Assembly: GCA_020057015.1 (NCBI GenBank)
Contig: JAGVGS010000185.1
Span: forward strand, 1-14,997
DNA from: Candidatus Omnitrophota bacterium
GTDB lineage: Bacteria > Omnitrophota > Gorgyraeia > Aquiviventales > Aquiviventaceae
Reading direction: 5' to 3'
DNA length: 14,997 nt
The notes below the pieces were generated by a model. The model did not search any database, was not told the origin of the DNA, and saw only the letters and a program-made list of their open reading frames with translations. This document shows positions 1-6,571 of the stretch, in pieces (position 1 is the stretch's first letter; each line of letters starts with the position of its first letter). The translations under genes were made by a program, and so were the position numbers.

Positions 1-333
1 ATGACGGCCGCCGGGGCGATGCTGGCGGTCTACGGAGCGGCGTGGTGGACCCTGGCGTCCTTCGCATTGACCACCGACGCGGTGATGGTGTCGGTGATCC
101 GCAGCATCTGCTGGCTGATCTTTCTCGAGATGGTCATCCTCGTCCCGCTGGTGATGTGGTGGGGCATTCGCCTGACGCATCGCGTGGCCGGCCCGCTGGT
201 GCGCATCCATGGCGGGCTGGCGCGCTTGATCCGGGGCGACTACGCGGTGCAGATCCGGCTGCGCGCCGGCGATGAGCTGCAGGATTTGGCGGCCCAGGTC
301 AACGCCTTGGCCGAGGTGCTGCAGCGGCGCTAG
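1..333 (+). CDS. HAMP-domain membrane protein (probably 5'-partial)
   Basis: This is a small membrane protein with two hydrophobic stretches (about residues 3-23 and 33-56) and then a HAMP-like segment (about 57-108). The HAMP features visible are the R-x-x-HR-x-AGPL start of the first helix, the connector, and the G-DELQDLA-QVN-L second helix. HAMP domains link a membrane segment to a cytoplasmic output such as a histidine kinase or chemoreceptor, but here the protein stops right after HAMP with no output domain. The ATG is the very first base of the window and the first hydrophobic segment begins at once, so the true start may lie upstream. It sits 50 bp before an oxidase subunit gene on the same strand, but no functional link can be shown. 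The family is reasonably clear; the role is unknown. Confidence 0.7.
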   Translation: MTAAGAMLAVYGAAWWTLASFALTTDAVMVSVIRSICWLIFLEMVILVPLVMWWGIRLTHRVAGPLVRIHGGLARLIRGDYAVQIRLRAGDELQDLAAQVNALAEVLQRR

Positions 334-342
334 GAGGACGCG

Positions 343-371
343 TTGCATCCCTGTAGCGCGCATGCTACCCT
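343..371 (+). promoter_or_regulatory. possible promoter for ctaE with a very short leader
   Basis: TTGCAT at 343-348 and TACCCT at 366-371 are 17 nt apart, and TGC directly precedes the second box, giving an extended -10 look. The ATG at 384 lies only 12 nt after the -10, so a transcript would have a leader of about six bases. No Shine-Dalgarno sequence is visible before that ATG, which fits a nearly leaderless message. The -35 is poor. A 5-bp inverted repeat (GTAGC/GCTAC) overlaps the spacer and could be an operator or chance. Confidence 0.3.
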
Positions 372-383
372 AGCGACCATTCC

Positions 384-977
384 ATGAGCACGGCGCAAAC
401 GGTTTCCGCGATCGAGGCCCCGAGCACCGCCACCGGCATTCCCAACGGGAAGCTGGGGATGTGGCTCTTCCTCGCTTCGGAAGTGATGTTTTTCACCGGC
501 CTGATTGCCGCCTTCGTGATCCTCTGGATGAGCCATCCGGCTTGGCCCGGCGCCGAGGGGCACCTCAACCGTCTGATCGGCACGGTGAACACCTTTGTGC
601 TCATCTGCAGCAGCATGACGGTGGTGCTGGCCCTGGCGGCCGATCAGCGCGGCGAGATGGCCGGCACCCGGCGCTGGCTGCTGGTGACGATCGCCCTGGG
701 CGCGTTGTTTCTCCTCATCAAAAGCAGCGAATACCGCGAGAAGTTTGCCCACCACATCTTCCCGAGCACGAACGTGTTTTGGTCCTGCTATTTCACGCTG
801 ACCGGCTTTCACTTCTTGCACGTGCTCGGCGGGATGGTCTTTAATCTCTACGTGCTGGCGCGCACCACCGGCCGCCACTGGCCGCAGTTTCGCAAGCGGC
901 TGGAGCTGGCCGGGCTGTACTGGCACTTCGTGGATATCGTGTGGATATTCCTTTTTCCCCTGTTGTATCTCTTCTGA
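384..977 (+). CDS. ctaE: cytochrome c oxidase subunit III (heme-copper oxidase)
   Basis: The 197-residue protein is a short, five-helix form of subunit III of a terminal heme-copper oxidase, a membrane subunit that stabilises the catalytic core rather than carrying redox centres. Family signatures are clear: G-K-x-GMWLFLASEVMFFTGL (residues 22-40), the central SSEYREKF (114-121), F-x-LTGFHFLHVLGG (137-150), and the nearly invariant end YWHFVDIVWIFLFPLLYL (179-196). The first ~20 residues are polar. The next gene overlaps its stop codon by one base, so the two are translated together. Subunits I and II are not in the window and would be expected upstream. No ribosome-binding site is apparent, and the start was chosen as the first ATG after the candidate promoter. 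Confidence 0.93.
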   Translation: MSTAQTVSAIEAPSTATGIPNGKLGMWLFLASEVMFFTGLIAAFVILWMSHPAWPGAEGHLNRLIGTVNTFVLICSSMTVVLALAADQRGEMAGTRRWLLVTIALGALFLLIKSSEYREKFAHHIFPSTNVFWSCYFTLTGFHFLHVLGGMVFNLYVLARTTGRHWPQFRKRLELAGLYWHFVDIVWIFLFPLLYLF

Positions 978-1267
978 TGCCCGCCTCCCACACCGCAGAC
1001 CACCCGACCAGACGCTATCTCGCCATTTGGGGATGGCTGGCCGGGCTGATGCTGCTGGGGGTCGCGCTCTCTGAATTGCCGCTGCCGAAACTGACGATCG
1101 TGCTGGTCGTCCTCGCCCTCTCGTCGGTCAAGGCCGTGCTGGTGGGGATGTACTACATGCACCTGAAGATGGACGCGCGGCTGCTGCGCCTGGTCGCCCT
1201 CGGTCCGCTCGTGCTGATCCTGCTGGCCCTGAGCGTGGTGTTTTCCAGCCGCCTACTGCACTTCTAA
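977..1267 (+). CDS. ctaF: cytochrome c oxidase subunit IV, small caa3-type
   Basis: This 96-residue protein has three predicted membrane helices (about 13-31, 37-57 and 70-90) and the family motif K-x-x-LVGMYYMHLK (residues 52-64). It matches the small prokaryotic subunit IV that accompanies caa3/cyo-type heme-copper oxidases. The ATG at 977 shares a base with the TGA of subunit III (TGATG), the usual coupling for this pair. An upstream in-frame TTG at 941 would add 12 residues that only read through the end of ctaE, so it was not used. The gene ends 8 bp before the stop codon of a convergent desaturase, and no convincing terminator separates them. Confidence 0.85.
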   Translation: MPASHTADHPTRRYLAIWGWLAGLMLLGVALSELPLPKLTIVLVVLALSSVKAVLVGMYYMHLKMDARLLRLVALGPLVLILLALSVVFSSRLLHF

Positions 1268-1275
1268 GCCGCGCG

Positions 1276-2187
1276 CTACAGCGAGAAGCTGGGCAGCGGC
1301 AGCTTAATCGGCCGCAGCGACAGAGGCCGAGGCTCCGGCAGCTTGGCCGGCCCGCCTTGCGGCAACCGGATGCGGCTCGCCAGCCTTAAGAACCCCAACA
1401 GCCGGATGGCGGCGTACGTGATATCAAACTCCCACCAGCGTAAGCCATGCGCTGCGGAGTGGGGAAAGGCATGGTGGTTATTGTGCCAGCCCTCGCCGAA
1501 GGAGACCAGGGCGACCCACCAGTTGTTGCGCGAGCCTTCATTCGTGTTGTACGACTGGTAGCCCCAGAGATGCGACGCGGAGTTGACGAGCCACGTGCCG
1601 TGGTAGACGACGGTGGTGCGCAGGAAGAGCCCCCAGATGAGCCAGGGCAAGCCGCCCACCACGAACAAGACCCCGCCGAGCGCGACGGTCCAGAGCGAGT
1701 TGGTTTGCTCGAAGAAGCGCTGCACCGGATCGCGTTGCAGGTCCGGGACGAACTTCACGTACTTGGCGGGGTTGTCGATCAAGTCATCGTAAGGGAACAG
1801 CCAGCCCATGTGGGCCCACCAGAACCCGCGCAGCGGGCTGTGGGGGTCTTGCGGCCGATCGGCGAAGGCGTGGTGGACGCGGTGCGTGGACACCCACTTG
1901 ATCGGCCCGCCTTGAAGGGCCAGCATGCCGCAGAGCGTCAGCGGGTACTCGACCCACTTCGGCACCTGAAAGCTGCGGTGCGTGAGCAGGCGATGGTAGC
2001 AGAGCGTGATGCCCATCGCGGTGACGACCTGGAGGACGACAAAGACCCCAAACGCGCTCCACGTGAAGGTGAACGGGGCCAACAGGGCCCCCAGGTGGAT
2101 GAAGGCGATGCCGGCCACGATCTCCCACTTGAACGAGGCCGGTGGCGCGAGGGTCTCGCTGATTGTTGCCGTTGCTGTTTGTGCCAT
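1276..2187 (-). CDS. membrane fatty-acid (acyl-CoA/acyl-lipid) delta-9-type desaturase
   Basis: The 303-residue protein is an integral-membrane di-iron desaturase that inserts a double bond into fatty-acyl chains using O2 and electrons from a partner not encoded here. The three histidine boxes are complete: HRLLTH (65-70), HRVHH (102-106) and HNNHH (235-239). The extra metal-binding N-x-x-x-H (NSASH, 202-206) is also present. Hydrophobic pairs lie at about 23-60, 81-93 and 165-200. The C-terminal ~30 residues are proline/leucine-rich and probably not part of the catalytic fold. The ATG at 2187 is preceded by AAAGGAG with good spacing; a TTG two codons earlier is less likely. It starts 27 bp after the sigma-like gene on the same strand, so the two probably share a transcript. 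Length and motifs fit the delta-9 family; regiospecificity is inferred. Confidence 0.93.
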   Translation of the reverse strand: MAQTATATISETLAPPASFKWEIVAGIAFIHLGALLAPFTFTWSAFGVFVVLQVVTAMGITLCYHRLLTHRSFQVPKWVEYPLTLCGMLALQGGPIKWVSTHRVHHAFADRPQDPHSPLRGFWWAHMGWLFPYDDLIDNPAKYVKFVPDLQRDPVQRFFEQTNSLWTVALGGVLFVVGGLPWLIWGLFLRTTVVYHGTWLVNSASHLWGYQSYNTNEGSRNNWWVALVSFGEGWHNNHHAFPHSAAHGLRWWEFDITYAAIRLLGFLRLASRIRLPQGGPAKLPEPRPLSLRPIKLPLPSFSL

Positions 2188-2214
2188 GAGCAAGCTCCTT
2201 TTCGCCTGAATGTC

Positions 2215-3012
2215 CTAGTATCGCTCAATCTGGCGCAGCAGACAGTACACCAATCGCTGGTGCACAAGCAGCCGAACCAACCCCTGCCGGAGCGTTTCCT
2301 GGCAGGCCTCCAAGGGGCACCCGAGCGCCTCGGCCGCTGAAGTCTCGGTCAAGAAATTCAAGAAATACGCGTCCAGCGCGCGCTGCTCGACATTCGGCAG
2401 GTGCTGCACGGCCGTGTACACCAGTTCTTGGTGAAACTCGTTCAAGAACTGATACGGCGCGCAGCGCAGATAGCTGTAGGGCGTCAGGGCCCGCTGGCGC
2501 GGATCCATCGGCTGATCCAGCCGGCGGTAGGCCTCGAGCGTCAAAGGCCAGAAACGCTCGCGCAACCACTGGCATAAAGACGGCACGGCCGGCTGCTGGG
2601 CAAACTCCAGCACGCACGCCCGGAAGACTTGATGCACGAGCCGGGAATAATCTTTGTCCGTGACCGCGCGGTAATCGCCCCGGGCGCCTGCGAGCGGCTT
2701 GTTCGTCCGCGGGATGAAGCGGCAGCCTTCGGTGCAGAGCAAGTAATCCCACGAGGCCGTGGCCCAGGCAAATAACGGCTGGAACTCGGTCACCAGTTCC
2801 TGGTACGCTGAGCCTAAGGCAGCCTGCGGCTGGCGTTGCAACCGGCGGAAGATCTGGGCCACCAAGGCTTCGGCGTTGCCCAAGCGCCCGCGCTGCAGGG
2901 TAGGCAGCGCCGGCTGATCAAAGACCTGAGGCAGCGCGATATCGAGGGCTGGCTCATCCTGCACATAGACGGTCTCATGAGCCTGCAGGGGCTCAAAACC
3001 CAGGTCGATCAT
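2215..3012 (-). CDS. divergent ECF/sigma-70-like protein upstream of desaturase
   Basis: The 265-residue protein is not a textbook family member, but two segments resemble sigma factor regions. About residues 69-165 read like region 2: AYQELVTEFQPLFAWA, then after an insertion DYSRLVHQVFRACVLEF and a QWLRERF-like helix. About 195-250 read like region 4: LPNVEQRALDAYFL followed by SAAEALGCPLEACQETLRQGLVRLL, a helix-turn-helix pattern. If so, it would direct RNA polymerase to a set of promoters. No anti-sigma gene is adjacent. The ATG at 3012 was chosen; GTG at 3015 is equally possible. The open frame continues upstream to 3696 but there it is antisense to a real gene. There is no ribosome-binding site, and an extended -10 ends 7 nt before the ATG, suggesting a leaderless message. 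That a protein is made here is likely; the sigma-like reading is inference. Confidence 0.6.
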   Translation of the reverse strand: MIDLGFEPLQAHETVYVQDEPALDIALPQVFDQPALPTLQRGRLGNAEALVAQIFRRLQRQPQAALGSAYQELVTEFQPLFAWATASWDYLLCTEGCRFIPRTNKPLAGARGDYRAVTDKDYSRLVHQVFRACVLEFAQQPAVPSLCQWLRERFWPLTLEAYRRLDQPMDPRQRALTPYSYLRCAPYQFLNEFHQELVYTAVQHLPNVEQRALDAYFLNFLTETSAAEALGCPLEACQETLRQGLVRLLVHQRLVYCLLRQIERY

Positions 3013-3019
3013 CACTACT

Positions 3020-3049
3020 AGTTTAGCATAGGGCTCTTTGGGGCCACAA
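3020..3049 (-). promoter_or_regulatory. candidate leaderless promoter for the sigma-like/desaturase pair
   Basis: On the minus strand, TTGTGG (3049-3044) is followed 18 nt later by TAAACT (3025-3020), with TGC immediately before the -10. The -10 ends 7 nt before the ATG at 3012, so transcription would begin at or next to the start codon. The whole element lies in the 51-bp gap between divergent genes. The weak -35 keeps confidence low. Confidence 0.35.
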
Positions 3050-3063
3050 GGAGAAACTCGTCG

Positions 3064-3681
3064 GTGACAGGGCTCATACTGGGCTGTTTGGCGAGTCTCG
3101 GGTTGACCGGTTGGTGCCTGCTGCGGGCCCTCACCGGAGGGGGGCTGGTGCGACGGTTTCAGCGGCTGGCGGCGGCCGCGTGTTGGCTGGTGCTTGCGAT
3201 CACGCTGGGCAGTGCCGCCCTGGTGGTGCAGTTGTTCCATGCGTTTGCCGGCGAGACGCTGGTGGCTCAAGTGACCACTGAGCGGATCGCCCCCCAGCGC
3301 TTTACGCTCACCTACCAACCCGCCGAACCAGGCAAGCCTCCCAAGACCATGACCCTGCGGGGAGATCAATGGGCGTTTACCGGCGGGATCGTGAAGTGGC
3401 ACCCATGGCTGACGGCGCTGGGCCTCTCCAGCTATCATAAACCACGTTGGATGAGCGGCCAGTTTGCCGACCTTGGCCGCCAGCAAGCTCAACCGCCCAC
3501 GATCTATCCCCTGGAGCCGCTGACAGATCCGGTATGGGAGGGCCTCTACTGGGCTGACCCGTATTTGCCGTTTGTCGAGGCGGTCTACGGCTCTTCCGCG
3601 TTTGTCTACGTAGAGCCGGGCATCGTGCAGGACGTGTTTGTGACCCCTTCGGGGTACATGATTAAGCGTCAGCGACGGTAG
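3064..3681 (+). CDS. two-TM membrane protein of unknown function
   Basis: The 205-residue protein starts at a GTG with AAGGAG ten bases upstream. It has two N-terminal membrane helices (about 2-21 and 36-58), then a ~145-residue soluble part. Recognisable pieces are APQRFTLTY (76-84), LRGDQWAFTGGIVKW (98-112), a W-MSGQF-x-D strand (129-136), the YPL before DP (148-155), and VEAVYGSSAFVYV (171-183). From memory, this pattern (GDQW...VKW...SG-F...AVYGS) belongs to a family often labelled multidrug transporter in databases without evidence. It is too short and has too few helices to be an efflux pump itself. It is divergent from the sigma-like gene and ends just before the purine promoter. Function is unknown. 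Confidence 0.75.
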   Translation: MTGLILGCLASLGLTGWCLLRALTGGGLVRRFQRLAAAACWLVLAITLGSAALVVQLFHAFAGETLVAQVTTERIAPQRFTLTYQPAEPGKPPKTMTLRGDQWAFTGGIVKWHPWLTALGLSSYHKPRWMSGQFADLGRQQAQPPTIYPLEPLTDPVWEGLYWADPYLPFVEAVYGSSAFVYVEPGIVQDVFVTPSGYMIKRQRR

Positions 3682-3689
3682 CGCGGCAC

Positions 3690-3718
3690 TCGACACGCTC
3701 GCCCCCCTGTGCTAGAAT
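3690..3718 (+). promoter_or_regulatory. sigma-70 promoter of the purine operon
   Basis: TCGACA (3690-3695, one mismatch to TTGACA) is separated by exactly 17 nt from TAGAAT (3713-3718, one mismatch to TATAAT), with an extended TGC just before the -10. This is the best promoter in the window. It begins 9 bases after the stop of the preceding gene and predicts transcription from about 3725, giving a ~110 nt untranslated leader before purB. Confidence 0.7.
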
Positions 3719-3833
3719 CATCCTGTTGCTACGAAAGCACACCTGTGCTCAACCCATCTGTAGCGCACCCATCATTGACGGCAGTACAGGACGCGGTCTG
3801 TCTGTCCCAACAGCAGGAGGAGAGCGGCCCGCC
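3719..3833 (+). promoter_or_regulatory. ~110-nt purB leader, possibly structured
   Basis: The stretch between the promoter and the purB ATG holds no convincing gene. Two small hairpins can be drawn: AGCAC/GTGCT around an ACCT loop (3736-3749), and ACA-G-GAC/GTC-TGT around GCG (3786-3801, one bulged G). CTGTTG near the start (3723-3728) can also pair with CAACAG (3808-3813), just before the Shine-Dalgarno AGGAGGAG (3815-3822). That arrangement could gate translation or bind a regulator. I did not recognise a guanine, ZTP, PRPP or ppGpp riboswitch consensus. The function is unproven. Confidence 0.3.
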
Positions 3834-5126
3834 ATGATCCCTCGTTATACCCATCCGGTGATCGGCGCGCTCTGGAGCGATGAGCACCGCCTCAAGGTGA
3901 TGCTTGAAGTCGAGCTGCAGGTGCTCGACGCCCAGGCGGCTATCGGCGTTGTGCCTAAGGCCGCGGCCCGGGCCATCCGCCGCACGGCCCGGGTGAACCT
4001 CAGCGCGGTGCAGCAGCGCGAGGCCAAGACCCGCCACGATGTCATCGCCTTCATCGAGAACATCGAACAGCACGTCGGCAAGAACGGCCGCTATCTGCAC
4101 TTTGGCCTGACGTCCAGCGATGTGCTGGACACGTCGCTGGCGCTCCTGCTGCGCCAGGCCACCGAGATCCTGGAAAAGGGGCTGGCCGCCTTGCTCAAGG
4201 CGCTTGCCGTGCAGGCTAAGCGGCATCGGCAGACGCTGACCATCGGGCGCACGCACGGCGTGCACGCAGAGCCCACCACGTTTGGCCTCAAGCTGGCGGT
4301 GTTCTACGAAGCGTTTCAGCGCCACCAAGCGCGGCTGGCGCAGGCGAATAAGGAAATCAGCGTCGGGAAGATCTCCGGGGCCGTGGGCACCTTTGCGAGC
4401 GTGGACCCACGCGTGGAACAGCGCGTCTGCAAAGCGCTGGGCCTGAAAGCCGCCCCGATCTCCACCCAGATCGTGTCGCGCGATCGGCACGCGGCCTATG
4501 TGACGACTCTGGCTCTTATCGGGGCGAGCCTCGAGCAGCTCGCCGTCGAGATCCGTCATCTCCAGCGCACCGAAGTGCGCGAGGCCGAAGAGCCCTTTGG
4601 GGTCGGGCAGAAGGGCTCCTCGGCGATGCCGCACAAGAAAAACCCCATTACATGCGAGCGGGTGACCGGCCTCAGCCGCCTGCTGCGCGGGTATGCTGCG
4701 GCGGCCATGGAGAATGTGGCGCTGTGGCATGAGCGCGACATCAGCCACTCATCGGTGGAGCGCGTGATCCTCCCTGATGCCACGATCGCCCTCGACCACA
4801 TGTTGCGCAGCATGACCGAGGTGCTCCAGGGCCTGGTGGTGCATCCGGCGCGCATGCGCGCCAATCTGGAGAGCACGCACGGCGCCGTGTATTCCGGCCA
4901 GGTGCTGCTGGCGCTGATGCGACAGGGGCTTTCGCGCACGCAGGCCTATGAGCTGGTGCAGCGCAACGCGCTGGCGGCTTGGCACGAGGGCCGGCCGCTG
5001 ATCGATGTGCTGCTGGCGGACAAAGCGATCCGGCGGCATTTGACCGCGGCCGCGGTGCGCCGCTGCGTCAACCCGCAGGCCGCGTTGCGCCATGTGGGAT
5101 TGATCTTCAACCGGGTGGGGCTGTGA
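3834..5126 (+). CDS. purB: adenylosuccinate lyase
   Basis: PurB (430 residues) cleaves SAICAR to AICAR plus fumarate, and adenylosuccinate to AMP plus fumarate. It belongs to the fumarase/aspartase fold and works as a homotetramer. The superfamily signature GSSAMPHKKNP is at 261-271. Other active-site blocks are KTRHDVIAF (65-73), TSSDVLDT (93-100) and IGRTHGVHAEPTTFG (137-151, His141 in the catalytic pair). Length is normal for the family. The start is the ATG after a strong AGGAGGAG with ten bases of spacing; an earlier in-frame ATP-less start at 3726 would add 36 unlikely residues that begin at the transcription start, so it was rejected. It is the first gene of the operon, and its last codons lie next to the following lipoprotein start. 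Confidence 0.96.
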   Translation: MIPRYTHPVIGALWSDEHRLKVMLEVELQVLDAQAAIGVVPKAAARAIRRTARVNLSAVQQREAKTRHDVIAFIENIEQHVGKNGRYLHFGLTSSDVLDTSLALLLRQATEILEKGLAALLKALAVQAKRHRQTLTIGRTHGVHAEPTTFGLKLAVFYEAFQRHQARLAQANKEISVGKISGAVGTFASVDPRVEQRVCKALGLKAAPISTQIVSRDRHAAYVTTLALIGASLEQLAVEIRHLQRTEVREAEEPFGVGQKGSSAMPHKKNPITCERVTGLSRLLRGYAAAAMENVALWHERDISHSSVERVILPDATIALDHMLRSMTEVLQGLVVHPARMRANLESTHGAVYSGQVLLALMRQGLSRTQAYELVQRNALAAWHEGRPLIDVLLADKAIRRHLTAAAVRRCVNPQAALRHVGLIFNRVGL

Positions 5127-5128
5127 TC

Positions 5129-5626
5129 ATGCGCACGGGGCCAATCGGGATCGTGCTGGCGGCGGCGTTGTTGAGCAGCGGGTGCGTGCGGCAATTACTG
5201 ACGATCAAGACCGAGCCGTCCGAGGCGCAGGTGTATGTCAATGACCGGCTCCTGGGCAAGAGCCCGGTGAGCTATGATTTCGAATGGTATGGCTGGCACC
5301 GGGTGATGATCCGCAAAGAAGGCTACACGCCGGTCAATGAGAAGAAGCTCTTAAAAGCCCCGCTCTACTTGTGGATTCCGCTGGACCTGGTGATGGAGCT
5401 GCTGCCTTTTCCCATTCGCGACACCCGCACCTGGAGCTACCAGTTGAACGCGACGCCCACGCTGCCGGCCCCGGTGCCGCCGGATGTCCTCACCGTGCCG
5501 CTCGATAGTCCCTCCGCGGCCCGGCCACCGACGCCAGTGCCCGCCGCGACCGATCGGCCGGTGCTCTCCATCGATGCGAGCAACAATGCCCCCAGCCAGG
5601 AGGAGTCTGATGCCTCAGCAAGGTAA
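5129..5626 (+). CDS. PEGA-domain lipoprotein embedded in the purine operon
   Basis: The 165-residue protein starts with MRTGPIG, then a hydrophobic stretch ending in a lipobox LLSSGC with Cys19 as the lipid-bearing residue, so a membrane-anchored lipoprotein is predicted. Residues 22-75 form a PEGA-like domain (IKTEPSEAQVYVNDRLLGKSPV, then WHRVMIRKEGY), a small surface or peptidoglycan-associated beta fold often found on envelope proteins. After a hydrophobic patch (79-96) the C-terminus is rich in Pro/Ala/Thr and probably disordered. ATG 5129 follows GGTGGGG; a GTG at 5123 overlapping the purB stop is an alternative. The end overlaps purC by 17 nt, so it is translated with the purine genes, yet it has no known purine role. 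Confidence 0.85.
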   Translation: MRTGPIGIVLAAALLSSGCVRQLLTIKTEPSEAQVYVNDRLLGKSPVSYDFEWYGWHRVMIRKEGYTPVNEKKLLKAPLYLWIPLDLVMELLPFPIRDTRTWSYQLNATPTLPAPVPPDVLTVPLDSPSAARPPTPVPAATDRPVLSIDASNNAPSQEESDASAR

Positions 5627-6335
5627 ACAGCTCTACGAAGGCAAGGCCAAGATCCTCTACGCTACGGATGATCCGACGCTGGTGATCCAGTATTTCAAGG
5701 ACGATGCCACGGCCTTCAACGCCCAGAAGAAAGGCACGATCCTGGATAAGGGCGTGTGCAACAACCGCATCTCCGCCGCGCTGTTTGCGTACCTCGAGTC
5801 GAAGGGCGTGCGCACGCACTTCGTGAAGCAGCTCGATGAGCGCAGCATGCTCGTCAAGAAACTCGAGATCGTGCCGCTGGAAGTCACGATCCGCAATATT
5901 ACCGCCGGGGGCATGAGCCGCATGCTGGGGATCGAAGAGGGGATCATGCTGAAGCCCCCGGTGTTCGAATGGCACTACAAGAGCGATGCGCTGAGCGATC
6001 CGCTCATCAACGATGACCATATCATTGCGATGGGCTGGGCCACGGCGAAAGAGCTGAGTGCTATCCGCGCGGAGTCGTTTAAGGTCAATGACGCGCTGAA
6101 GGCGTTCTTCAATGACCGCCAGCTGGACCTCGTGGACTTCAAGCTCGAGTTCGGCCGCTTCCAGGGCAGCCTCCTGCTGGGCGATGAAATCTCGCCGGAT
6201 ACGATGCGCCTCTGGGAGCACGGGACGCGCAACAAGCTGGACAAGGACCGTTTCCGCCGGGATCTCGGCAGCGTTGAGGAAGCGTACAAGGAAGTGCTGC
6301 GCCGGGTGCTCGGTGAGAGCCAGGTTTGCCGATGA
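5610..6335 (+). CDS. purC: SAICAR synthetase (phosphoribosylaminoimidazole-succinocarboxamide synthase)
   Basis: PurC (241 residues) joins aspartate to CAIR with ATP to make SAICAR, the step just before PurB. The short bacterial form is evident: the N-terminal LYEGKAKILYATDDP (8-22), ATP-binding region, the signature VPLEVTIRNITAGGMSRMLG (88-107), and LVDFKLEFG (174-182). No PurE fusion is present. The ATG is placed 6 nt after AGGAGG and lies inside the 3' end of the lipoprotein gene (17-nt overlap), which suggests translational coupling. Extending further upstream would add ~40 residues antagonistic to the family start, so this start is preferred. It ends in an ATGA overlap with purS. Confidence 0.97.
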   Translation: MPQQGKQLYEGKAKILYATDDPTLVIQYFKDDATAFNAQKKGTILDKGVCNNRISAALFAYLESKGVRTHFVKQLDERSMLVKKLEIVPLEVTIRNITAGGMSRMLGIEEGIMLKPPVFEWHYKSDALSDPLINDDHIIAMGWATAKELSAIRAESFKVNDALKAFFNDRQLDLVDFKLEFGRFQGSLLLGDEISPDTMRLWEHGTRNKLDKDRFRRDLGSVEEAYKEVLRRVLGESQVCR

Positions 6336-6571
6336 AGGCACAGGTCTATATCACGCTGAAAGACGGCCTGCTCGACGTGCAGGGCAAGACCGTCAAGAGC
6401 GCTTTGGATGAGTTGGGCTTCAAAGGTGTGGCCCAGGTGCGCATGGGTAAGTACATCGAGATCGACCTCGCAGAGGCCAAGCCCGGCGCTGCCCGGCAAG
6501 AGGTCGAGCGCATGTGCCAGAAGCTGCTTGCCAATCCCATCATCGAAGCCTACCGCGTCGAAGTGAAGTGA
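6332..6571 (+). CDS. purS: FGAM synthase subunit PurS
   Basis: PurS (79 residues) is the small bridging subunit that docks PurQ to PurL in the three-part FGAM synthase and passes ammonia between them. It shows MKAQVYITLKDGLLDVQGKTV (1-21), a GF-GV-QVRMGKYIEIDL core, and a C-terminal MCQKLLANPIIEAYRVEV (64-79), all typical of the family. The ATG at 6332 overlaps the purC stop by four bases (ATGA). A TTG two codons upstream was disregarded. Its presence goes with a short PurL that lacks its own glutaminase domain, which is what follows in this operon. It is followed by a 54-bp gap with palindromic repeats before purQ. Confidence 0.93.
   Translation: MKAQVYITLKDGLLDVQGKTVKSALDELGFKGVAQVRMGKYIEIDLAEAKPGAARQEVERMCQKLLANPIIEAYRVEVK

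Noticed and set aside
1286..1305. Hairpin AAGCTG/CAGCTT near the convergent ends of ctaF and the desaturase as a terminator
   Set aside because: A 6-bp stem with an 8-nt loop, inside coding sequence and without a T-run on either strand; too weak to call.
1447..2340. Open frame antisense to the desaturase
   Set aside because: Overlaps the desaturase, whose histidine boxes are intact; the translation is charged and repetitive without a domain.
3013..3696. Upstream extension of the minus-strand sigma-like frame
   Set aside because: It is antisense to the membrane protein gene, which has its own Shine-Dalgarno and a recognisable family pattern. The minus-strand translation here is Arg/Gln/Pro-rich with no domain.
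3726..3833. N-terminal extension of purB from 3726
   Set aside because: It would begin at the predicted transcription start, adds 36 residues with no family similarity, and a strong AGGAGGAG precedes ATG 3834.
3719..3833. Known purine riboswitch (guanine, ZTP, PRPP, ppGpp classes)
   Set aside because: No recognisable consensus of these classes was found by eye; reported only as an unexplained leader.
3729..4748. Long open frame antisense to purB
   Set aside because: It is a GC-rich shadow of purB with His/Arg/Gly-rich translation and no family motifs.
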